NCBI GenBank assembly: GCA_016281475.1
Contig: JAEEIS010000096.1
Location: forward strand, 1 to 15,323
Length of the DNA: 15,323 nucleotides
Direction of reading: 5' to 3'
Origin: Bacteroidales bacterium
GTDB taxonomy: Bacteria > Bacteroidota > Bacteroidia > Bacteroidales > P3
Shown: positions 7,069-13,167 of the stretch, in pieces
How positions within the stretch are numbered: the first letter of the stretch is position 1
How the letters are laid out: each line of letters begins with the position of its first letter
Translations under genes and position numbers: made by a program
The notes under the pieces: model-generated
Told to the model about the DNA's origin: nothing
Databases searched by the model: none
The model's input: the letters and a program-made list of their open reading frames with translations, nothing else

Positions 7069-7947
7069 ATGTTTCACGTGAAACAAATAGAATATAGAGT
7101 TAATGAGGGTTGCGAGTTGTTGCAATTCCTGATTGAGCAGATGCCCGACAGCAGTCGGTCGAAGGTGAAAGAGTTGTTGGCCCATAGTGTTTGTGTGGAT
7201 GGGAGACGCGTTTCGCAGTACAATTATCCATTGCAACCAGGGATGGTTGTAACAATAGAAAAGGTGGGATATAAGGAGCGGCTGAAACCGCACGACCTTG
7301 ACATTGTGTATGAAGACGAGCATCTGTTTGTGATTAATAAGCACGAAGGATTGCTATCGTATAGTAAGAAACCAGGCGACAGAACGGTCATAACGGTGCT
7401 GAACAGATATTTGCACATGACACGCCAGAGCTATAATGCGCATATCGTACATCGTCTCGACCGCGACACGTCGGGATTGATGGTGGTGGCGAAGTCGAAA
7501 CAGGTGTCGCAACGGTTCGAAGCCGATTGGAAAGGACTGGTCGACGACAGAGCCTATGTGGCAGTGGCATGGGGGAGACTCGAACCGGCTGAAGGCACCA
7601 TCAAGTCGTGGTTGACGGATGGGCAGTATTGTGTGCTTTCGTCGCCCACGGACAATGGGGGTAAGCTGGCAGTGACGCATTATAAGACGGTGCGCACCAG
7701 CAGGAGGTATTCGTTACTGGAACTGCGACTCGAGACAGGTCGACGTAACCAAATTAGAGTCCATCTGCGTGAGGAGAAACACCCTGTGGTGCATGATCCC
7801 ATGTATGGGTATAAGGATGATGTTTCGCCTATTAACAGATTGGCACTTCATGCCTTTAGACTGGGATTCACCCATCCCGTCACGGGTAAGAAACTTAAGT
7901 TTGAGACACCCTATCCGAAGGCCTTTGAAAAATTAATGGAGCTATGA
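7069..7947 (+). CDS. RluA-family RNA pseudouridine synthase with S4 domain
   Basis: A 292-residue protein that converts uridine to pseudouridine in RNA. An N-terminal S4-type RNA-binding domain (about 12-65: LLQFLIEQMPDSSRSKVKELLAHSVCVDG...) precedes the catalytic domain. Signatures are VYEDEHLFVINKHEGLLS (80-97), HRLDRDTSGLMVVAKS (128-143) with catalytic Asp131, and LETGRRNQIRVHL, which carries the conserved Arg-Asn-Gln-Ile-Arg run. The target RNA site (RluC/RluD-like 23S rRNA is the usual guess) cannot be told. The start codon and first six codons, MFHVKQ, coincide with a perfect parS palindrome, so the N-terminus may be fixed by DNA-level constraint. DnaA-like boxes occupy its upstream gap; no clear promoter is visible, so it may be read from nadA. 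Confidence 0.93.
   Translation: MFHVKQIEYRVNEGCELLQFLIEQMPDSSRSKVKELLAHSVCVDGRRVSQYNYPLQPGMVVTIEKVGYKERLKPHDLDIVYEDEHLFVINKHEGLLSYSKKPGDRTVITVLNRYLHMTRQSYNAHIVHRLDRDTSGLMVVAKSKQVSQRFEADWKGLVDDRAYVAVAWGRLEPAEGTIKSWLTDGQYCVLSSPTDNGGKLAVTHYKTVRTSRRYSLLELRLETGRRNQIRVHLREEKHPVVHDPMYGYKDDVSPINRLALHAFRLGFTHPVTGKKLKFETPYPKAFEKLMEL
7070..7085. other. parS centromere site (ParB-binding)
   Basis: TGTTTCACGTGAAACA is a fully symmetric match to the chromosomal parS consensus TGTTNCACGTGAAACA, which is conserved across bacterial phyla. ParB loads here and spreads, and with ParA and SMC it segregates the origin region. parS sites cluster near oriC. The site overlaps the ATG and codons 1-6 of the pseudouridine synthase gene. 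A 16-bp exact match by chance in 15 kb is very unlikely. Confidence 0.93.
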
Positions 7948-7999
7948 CCACAATATTTTTTATATACGCGCGTTATACTACTTTAAAATAAAAAAGAAT

Positions 8000-8662
8000 A
8001 TGACCACATTTAGATATATGATGGCGGCTTTGATGGTATGCTTGGTGTCGGCAGGCACGGTGCAAGCCCAGTGGAAGAGTGATGCTGACACAGTGAAGCT
8101 GTCGCGTTGGGAACCGCATCTGTCGGTAGGCACGGGATTTTTCGGCACCAGTTATGGCGACAACCGTCTTTTTACTACTGTCGCTCCATCGCTGACGTTT
8201 CGTCCCAACAGTCGTTGGACGGTGAATGCCGGATTCCGTATCACCACCGACATGGGTTTGAATCCTAATTATGCCTATGGCTCATCGACCCAAGATTTGG
8301 CACCTTACAAACACCGTAATGGTGGTACGGGTATGGCATCGGCACATGTGGCAGCACAGTATCAGGTAAACGACCGTTTATGGTTGGCGGCGGCATTGTA
8401 TCATTTGGGTGGTACATACGCACCGATATATGGTTTTGGCAATGGGAATGTGTTTGACGTTTCTGCTACGGCGGTGTCGGCTGCAGCCACCTACCGGTTC
8501 AAGAATGATAGCTTCTTGCATCTGGCCGTCACATACGTTCGCGATGAACAGGGCACTTTGCCATATCTGTGGCACGATGCATGGATGCACGGTTATGGCT
8601 CGTGGGGGATGTACCATATGGGAACACCCTGTAGCCAGATGTTTCTTGGAGGGTGGTATTGA
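8000..8662 (+). CDS. secreted or outer-membrane barrel-like protein of unknown function
   Basis: A 220-residue protein with a signal peptide (MTTFRYMMAALMVCLVSAG, cleavage likely after VQA at about residue 23). The rest alternates polar and aromatic or hydrophobic residues in short strands (WEPHLSVGTGFFG, APSLTFRPNSRWTVNAGFRITTD, ASAHVAAQYQVNDRLWLAAALYHLGG, SATAVSAAATYRFKND), which resembles a small outer-membrane beta-barrel. I recognise no named family. The 3' end is suspicious. Dropping one base near 8627 gives MGTPVARCFLEGGIDKA, and adding one near 8667 rejoins a frame reading MNYLRYEGLSGLRIKYSNN up to a stop near 8728. So the natural protein may be about 20 residues longer, and this copy frameshifted or misread. 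The tandem stops TGA TAA at 8660-8665 end the visible frame. Confidence 0.7.
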   Translation: MTTFRYMMAALMVCLVSAGTVQAQWKSDADTVKLSRWEPHLSVGTGFFGTSYGDNRLFTTVAPSLTFRPNSRWTVNAGFRITTDMGLNPNYAYGSSTQDLAPYKHRNGGTGMASAHVAAQYQVNDRLWLAAALYHLGGTYAPIYGFGNGNVFDVSATAVSAAATYRFKNDSFLHLAVTYVRDEQGTLPYLWHDAWMHGYGSWGMYHMGTPCSQMFLGGWY

Positions 8663-8781
8663 TAAAGCATGAATTACTTGCGTTATGAAGGCTTGAGTGG
8701 CTTGCGCATCAAATATTCAAACAATTAAGCAATAATAAACTCAAAAAACTACACTGAACGGTTTAGAAAGTTGAACCGGTG

Positions 8782-8818
8782 TTGACAAAAGTAAAAATAA
8801 TATAGATTTGTAAATTTG
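8782..8818 (+). promoter_or_regulatory. promoter for the DUF4290-murA unit
   Basis: TAGATTTG (8803-8810) is a perfect -7 box with TTG at 8782-8784, 18 bp upstream, as the -33 element. A second TAAATTTG (8811-8818) overlaps the leader. Transcription would start near 8816-8823, within a few bases of the ATG at 8823, so the mRNA may be nearly leaderless. Confidence 0.6.
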
Positions 8819-8822
8819 TAAG

Positions 8823-9464
8823 ATGGAATATAATACACAGCGTCCCCAACTGAAGATTAGCGACTACGGGCGGAATATATACAAGTTGATAGAGTATGCC
8901 AAAACGGTGGAAGATCGTGACAAACGTAATCGGATGGCATCAGCGATAGTAGACATTATGTCGCGCGTGAGTACAGACGAGAAGGTGGGGGAGGATTACA
9001 AACGTAAGTATTGGGTCCATTTGATGATATTGGCTAATTGGGAGCTGGATGTGGATGTGCCCTACGATATTTCGCGTGAGGAAACTGTGGAGTTTACGCC
9101 ACATCCGCTGCAATATAATCAGGGGAAGACTCATTACCGCCATTATGGGTCGGTGATGGAGAGTATGATAAAGCGTGTGGCAGAGTATCCCGAAGGGGAA
9201 GAGCGCAACGAGTTGGTGAGTTTGATGGCCCACGCGATGAAGCGTGACTATCTGCTTTGGAACCGCGACACAGTGGAGGATGACCTGATTAACCTTCAAC
9301 TGAGTACTATCTCGGGAGGCAAGTTGGAAGTACCAGAAGACTTCCAGTATAAGGAGAGCCGTGAGTATCTCAAAGGCCTTGACGAGGAGCGTCGCGCCAA
9401 CTTGACCAACAAAAAGAAAAAAAAGAAGAAAAAGAAGAAGAATAAAACCCAGGAGGGATTTTGA
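8823..9464 (+). CDS. DUF4290 family protein with poly-lysine tail
   Basis: A 213-residue soluble protein, start MEYNTQRPQLKISDYGRNIYK, typical of the DUF4290 family that is found in Bacteroidota beside murA. Function is unknown. The body is mostly helical and charged (QRPQLKISDYGRNI, ANWELDVDVPYDI, NELVSLMAHAMKRDYLLWNRD). It ends in ten lysines (197-206) followed by NKTQEGF, encoded by an A-rich run at 9411-9440 that includes eight consecutive As. Such a tail could bind nucleic acid or acidic surfaces, or be disordered. It ends one base before the murA ATG, so the two are surely co-transcribed, which hints at a role linked to the envelope or peptidoglycan. Confidence 0.88.
   Translation: MEYNTQRPQLKISDYGRNIYKLIEYAKTVEDRDKRNRMASAIVDIMSRVSTDEKVGEDYKRKYWVHLMILANWELDVDVPYDISREETVEFTPHPLQYNQGKTHYRHYGSVMESMIKRVAEYPEGEERNELVSLMAHAMKRDYLLWNRDTVEDDLINLQLSTISGGKLEVPEDFQYKESREYLKGLDEERRANLTNKKKKKKKKKKNKTQEGF
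9452..9457 (+). promoter_or_regulatory. Shine-Dalgarno-like site for murA
   Basis: GGAGGG ends 8 nt before the murA ATG, inside the last codons of the DUF4290 gene. Strong Shine-Dalgarno sequences are uncommon in Bacteroidota, and most genes in this window lack one. Confidence 0.5.
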
Positions 9465-9465
9465 T

Positions 9466-10791
9466 ATGTCGTCGTTTGAGATAGAAGGAGGCTACAAGCT
9501 GCATGGCGAGATATACCCGCAGGGCGCCAAGAACGAGGCGTTGCAGGTGCTGTGTGCTGTGCTGTTGACCAGCGAAAAGGTGGTTATTGAGAATATCCCC
9601 GACATTCGCGATGTGAACAAGTTGATAAACTTGTTGGAACTGCTGGGTGTGAAGGTGCGTCGGCTTAACGATGACAGCGCATTGCTCACGGAAGGAAGAA
9701 GCTACGAATTTCAAGCCGACGAGGTCAATCTAGACATTCTGGAGAGTGAGGATTTTGCACGTGAGGCAGGCGCGTTGCGCGGTTCCATCATGATGGTGGG
9801 TCCGCTGCTGTCGCGCTATGGTCGCGCCCGTGTGCCCCAGCCCGGTGGTGACAAGATTGGGCGCCGCCGTCTCGATACCCATTTCCTAGGCATGGAGAAG
9901 TTGGGCGCGACAGTCGACTACTGTCGTGGAGGATACCAGGTGGCGGCACAGCAGCTGAAGGGCTGCTACATGTTGCTTGATGAGGCTTCGGTGACCGGTA
10001 CCGCCAACATCGTCATGGCGGCAGTGCTGGCCGAGGGTACGAGCATGATAATGAATGCTGCGTGCGAGCCGTATGTGTATCAGCTCTGCACTATGCTCAA
10101 CAGCATGGGTGCTGAGATTGAGGGAGTGGGGTCGAACCTGCTCACCATCCATGGGGTGAAGGAACTGCGCGGCTGCCAACACCGACTTCTGCCCGACATG
10201 ATTGAGGTGGGGTCGTTCATAGGGATGGCTGCAATGACGCAGAGCGACCTGACGATATGCCATGTGGGTATGCAGCATCTGGGTCTGATACCGCAGGTGT
10301 TTCGCAGGTTGGGCATTGAGGTGTGGCAGCGTGGCGACGACCTGTATGTGCCAGCCCGCGAACATTACGAGATTGAGCGTTTCATGGACGGCTCGATTAT
10401 GACGGTGGCAGATGCGCCGTGGCCGGGATTCACGCCCGACCTCATCAGCATCGCCCTTGTTGTGGCTACGCAGGCAAAGGGCAGTGTGTTGATACACCAG
10501 AAAATGTTCGAGAGCCGCCTCTTCTTTGTGGACAAACTGATAGACATGGGTGCGCAGATAATATTGTGCGACCCCCACCGCGCCACCGTTATCGGACTGG
10601 ACCACGAGCATCGGCTGAGAGGTGTGCGCATGTCGTCTCCCGACATTCGCGCCGGTGTGGCATTGCTGATTGCAGCCCTTTCCGCCGAAGGGAAGAGCCG
10701 CATCGACAACATCGAACAGATAGACCGTGGCTACCAGCATATCGACAAAAGATTGCGTATGCTCGGAGCCGAAATTGTACGAATTGGATAA
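9466..10791 (+). CDS. murA: UDP-N-acetylglucosamine 1-carboxyvinyltransferase, Asp-type active site
   Basis: A 441-residue MurA that transfers enolpyruvate from PEP to UDP-GlcNAc, the first committed step of peptidoglycan synthesis, in the cytoplasm. The Lys22-Asn23 pair sits in PQGAKNEAL, and the mobile active-site loop is at RVPQPGGDKIGRRRLDTH (122-139). In that loop the usual catalytic Cys (position 115 in E. coli) is Asp129 (codon 9850-9852). Other blocks are the Asp in GFTPDLISIA and KMFESRLFFVDKL. Known: Cys-to-Asp MurA enzymes, as in mycobacteria and chlamydiae, keep activity but resist fosfomycin. A second visible oddity is the poor match of some loops to proteobacterial MurA, which fits the Bacteroidota lineage. 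It follows the DUF4290 gene by one base. Confidence 0.96.
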   Translation: MSSFEIEGGYKLHGEIYPQGAKNEALQVLCAVLLTSEKVVIENIPDIRDVNKLINLLELLGVKVRRLNDDSALLTEGRSYEFQADEVNLDILESEDFAREAGALRGSIMMVGPLLSRYGRARVPQPGGDKIGRRRLDTHFLGMEKLGATVDYCRGGYQVAAQQLKGCYMLLDEASVTGTANIVMAAVLAEGTSMIMNAACEPYVYQLCTMLNSMGAEIEGVGSNLLTIHGVKELRGCQHRLLPDMIEVGSFIGMAAMTQSDLTICHVGMQHLGLIPQVFRRLGIEVWQRGDDLYVPAREHYEIERFMDGSIMTVADAPWPGFTPDLISIALVVATQAKGSVLIHQKMFESRLFFVDKLIDMGAQIILCDPHRATVIGLDHEHRLRGVRMSSPDIRAGVALLIAALSAEGKSRIDNIEQIDRGYQHIDKRLRMLGAEIVRIG

Positions 10792-10839
10792 CCTCCATAG
10801 GTGATAAATAAGTAGATAATAATTAATAAATTGAATATT

Positions 10840-11616
10840 ATGGGTCTTTTTAAATCAAAACCAAAGACGGCGCGCCCGATTTTTGCTCCTCTGGTAACTG
10901 ATATGCACTGCCATCTGCTCCCTCGCGTGGATGACGGTTCGAAAAGTGAGGAGGAGTCGGTGACTTGTCTGCGTGTGATGAAGGCAGCGGGTTTCGAGAG
11001 CGTCTGCCTGACTCCCCATTACACGATTCCGCGTTTCCCCAATGTGGAAGAGGATATTTTGAGAAGGTTCGAGGACTTGAAATTGGATATTGCCACCCAT
11101 GGTGGCTACGATGGTCCGCAGCTGTTGGGCATTGCGGGCGAGTATCGTGTGGATCCAGGTTTCAACGAGAGGATTGAGAAGCAGAAGTTTCTGCTTGTAG
11201 GTGGTAAGTATCTGCTGATGGAGTTTTCGCTGCACCAGCAGGTGATGGGTTTAGACCAAGTGCTGTTCGATTTGCAGATGAAGAACTACGACATCATCCT
11301 TGCCCATCCCGAGAGGTATCCCTACTACAGCTCCTCGTCGCACGTGCTGCAGCATTTTAAAGATATGGGTGTGTTCTTCCAAATCAACATCCTGTCACTG
11401 TCGGGTTTCTACGGCGAAGGACCACGGCGCAAGGCGTTTGAGATGATTGAGAACGGCTGGGTTGAATTTCTTGGCACTGATATGCACAACACCCTGTATG
11501 CGCAAGCCCTTATCGATGCCACTCACGACCGCAAGATTGAGAAGTTGGTGGAGAAGCACACGTTTATGAACCGCCTGTTCACCCATCCCGAGGAGGTGAA
11601 GGAGAAGAAGTTTTAA
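10840..11616 (+). CDS. PHP-type tyrosine-protein phosphatase, CpsB/YwqE-like
   Basis: A 258-residue member of the PHP superfamily of metal-dependent phosphatases; CpsB and YwqE dephosphorylate tyrosine kinases that control capsule and exopolysaccharide synthesis. Metal-binding motifs are visible: TDMHCHLLPRVDDGSKSEEES (20-40), LTPHYT, GEYRVD, LAHPERYPYY and FLGTDMHN. I chose ATG at 10840; a TTG three codons upstream (10831) is open but less likely. No signal peptide or membrane segment is present. It follows murA by 48 bp, probably in the same transcript. No tyrosine kinase or glycosyltransferase gene is in the window, so the substrate is not evident. Confidence 0.85.
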   Translation: MGLFKSKPKTARPIFAPLVTDMHCHLLPRVDDGSKSEEESVTCLRVMKAAGFESVCLTPHYTIPRFPNVEEDILRRFEDLKLDIATHGGYDGPQLLGIAGEYRVDPGFNERIEKQKFLLVGGKYLLMEFSLHQQVMGLDQVLFDLQMKNYDIILAHPERYPYYSSSSHVLQHFKDMGVFFQINILSLSGFYGEGPRRKAFEMIENGWVEFLGTDMHNTLYAQALIDATHDRKIEKLVEKHTFMNRLFTHPEEVKEKKF

Positions 11617-11620
11617 TAAT

Positions 11621-11701
11621 TGAAAATTGAAAGGTGATAATTGTAAATCCGCAGCAGCGGGTATTTAGTCGCTCCCGCGAGATTTCATTTTTCAATTTTC
11701 A
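11621..11701. repeat. nested inverted repeat between the PHP phosphatase and purB
   Basis: TGAAAATTGAAA (11621-11632) is the exact reverse complement of 11690-11701. Both arms show TTGAAA-type units of 7-8 bp and an AAGGTGA block. Inside, GCGGG (11657-11661) and CCCGC (11674-11678) form a second short stem. The core GCTCCCGCGA (11671-11680) resembles the cores of the other repeats in this window. It could act as a terminator-like hairpin, but there is no clean T-run at the correct place, so a dispersed element is more likely. Confidence 0.65.
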
Positions 11702-11721
11702 CCTTTTTAAATTATAATACT

Positions 11722-13077
11722 ATGAATAGTCTTAATGCCATATCGCCAATTGACGGACGCTACCGTAGCAAGGTGGAGCCGCTGGCGGATTTTTTTTCTG
11801 AGGGTGCGCTGATACGCTATCGTGTGCGCGTGGAGGTGGAGTATTTTATCGCCTTGGGGCAGTTGGAGCAGCTGCCGCTGAAAGGGCTGTTCGACGCCTG
11901 CCCGCAGCTGGTGGAGCAGTTGAGGGACGTGTATCGCAATTTCTCTGAGCAGGATGCCCTCGAGATTAAGGAGATTGAGAAGACTACCAACCACGACGTG
12001 AAGGCGGTGGAGTATTTCCTCAAACGCCAGTTCGACCGTCTGGGGTTGGAGCAGTATAAGGAGTTTATCCACTTCGGCCTCACGTCGCAGGATGTGAACA
12101 ACACGGCAGTACCTCTGACGATTAAGGAGTGCCACGAGCAGGTGTTGATGCCGCAGTATACGGCGGTGTTGGAAGATTTGGAGCGTAGGGCGCAGGAGTG
12201 GAAGGATGTACCGATGCTGGCGCACACCCACGGTCAGCCTGCCTCGCCTACGTCGCTGGGCAAGGAGGTGATGGTGTTTGCCTACCGTATGCGCAGGCAG
12301 CTGGACTATTTTGCGCAGATTCCTTTCGGTGCCAAGTTTGGCGGGGCGACGGGCAATTTCAATGCCCACCGCGCTGCCTATCCCGAAGTGGACTGGCAGG
12401 CATTTGCCAACGACTTTGTGGCCAACCACCTGGGGCTGGAGCGTCAGCAGTATACCACCCAAATTGAGAACTACGACAATATGGCCGCCTATTTCGACAA
12501 TTGCAAGCGCATCAACGTGGTGCTGATGGATTTGTGCCGCGATGTGTGGTCGTATGTGTCGATGGAGTATTTTAAACAGAAAATCAAGGCTGGAGAGGTG
12601 GGTTCCTCTGCCATGCCCCACAAGGTGAATCCTATCGACTTCGAGAACGCGGAAGGCAACCTTGGGCTGGCTAATGCCATTTTTGAGCATCTGAGCCACA
12701 AACTGCCCATCTCGCGCCTGCAACGCGACTTGACCGACTCAACAGTGAGCCGCAACGTGGGTGTGCCTGTCGCGCATACGCTGATTGCGCTGGCATCGCT
12801 GCAGAAGGGCATGGGCAAGCTGCTGCTCAACGAGCAGGCACTCTATGCCGACCTTGAGAACAACTGGGTGGTGGTGGCCGAAGCGATTCAGACCATCCTG
12901 CGGTCGGTGGGCTACCCCAACCCCTACGAGGCGTTGAAGCAGCTGACCCGCACCAACCAGAAGGTGACCGCGGAGACGATTGCCGACTTTGTCGAGACTC
13001 TCGATGTGGAGCCCGCCGTCAAGGAGCGCATCCGCCAGATAACGCCGCACAACTATTTGGGATATACTTTAAACTAA
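11722..13077 (+). CDS. purB: adenylosuccinate lyase
   Basis: A 451-residue member of the fumarase/aspartase superfamily acting twice in purine synthesis: SAICAR to AICAR plus fumarate, and adenylosuccinate to AMP plus fumarate. It is homotetrameric in relatives. Visible: SPIDGRYRSKV at the N-terminus, TTNHDVKAVEYFL (88-100), FGLTSQDVNNTA (118-129), the catalytic His170 in LAHTHGQPASPTS, and the superfamily signature GEVGSSAMPHKVNPIDFENAEGN (291-313) with the catalytic Ser295 or Ser296. This is the longer E. coli-type form. It starts 105 bp after the PHP phosphatase with a repeat element between. A repeat hairpin also follows its stop. Confidence 0.97.
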   Translation: MNSLNAISPIDGRYRSKVEPLADFFSEGALIRYRVRVEVEYFIALGQLEQLPLKGLFDACPQLVEQLRDVYRNFSEQDALEIKEIEKTTNHDVKAVEYFLKRQFDRLGLEQYKEFIHFGLTSQDVNNTAVPLTIKECHEQVLMPQYTAVLEDLERRAQEWKDVPMLAHTHGQPASPTSLGKEVMVFAYRMRRQLDYFAQIPFGAKFGGATGNFNAHRAAYPEVDWQAFANDFVANHLGLERQQYTTQIENYDNMAAYFDNCKRINVVLMDLCRDVWSYVSMEYFKQKIKAGEVGSSAMPHKVNPIDFENAEGNLGLANAIFEHLSHKLPISRLQRDLTDSTVSRNVGVPVAHTLIALASLQKGMGKLLLNEQALYADLENNWVVVAEAIQTILRSVGYPNPYEALKQLTRTNQKVTAETIADFVETLDVEPAVKERIRQITPHNYLGYTLN

Positions 13078-13079
13078 AA

Positions 13080-13151
13080 GGTTAGAGGTTAGGGGTTAGA
13101 GTTGAGAGTAGCTGCCGCACCCAGATAACCCCTAACCTCTAACCCCTAACC
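13080..13151. repeat. GGTTAGRG repeat with reverse-complement arm
   Basis: The left arm (13080-13101) is about three 7-8-bp units of GGTTAGAG/GGTTAGGG. The right arm (13127-13151) is the complementary AACCCCTAACC type. GGTTAGGGGTTAGAG (13087-13101) pairs perfectly with 13137-13151 (15 bp). The spacer holds GCTGCCGCAC (13111-13120), like the core of the other repeats in this window. It sits between purB and the ABC transporter and could form a strong hairpin that ends purB transcription, though only TTT follows. Confidence 0.8.
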
Positions 13152-13155
13152 TTTA

Positions 13156-13164
13156 CCCCCCCCC
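13156..13164 (+). repeat. homopolymeric C9 tract just upstream of the ABC transporter start
   Basis: Nine consecutive Cs end 3 bp before the ATG at 13168, in the position of a ribosome-binding region. Tracts like this slip during replication and in other bacteria alter expression in a phase-variable way. Whether it varies here is unknown. Confidence 0.85.
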
Positions 13165-13167
13165 GAC

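Noticed and set aside
7966..7973. ACGCGCGT palindrome after the pseudouridine synthase gene as operator or terminator
   Set aside because: Eight-base palindrome with no loop and no T-run; too short to support a call.
9886..10740. 284-codon minus-strand open frame opposite murA
   Set aside because: Shadow of the well-supported murA reading frame, with no recognisable motifs.
11707..12723. 338-codon minus-strand open frame opposite purB
   Set aside because: It is antisense to a complete purB; its His/Gln/Leu/Arg-rich composition is typical of a reverse-strand shadow.
13080..13151. Telomere-like or G-quadruplex element (GGTTAG units)
   Set aside because: Only three units with mixed G-runs, and a complementary arm nearby favours a hairpin; the similarity to telomeric repeats is probably coincidental.
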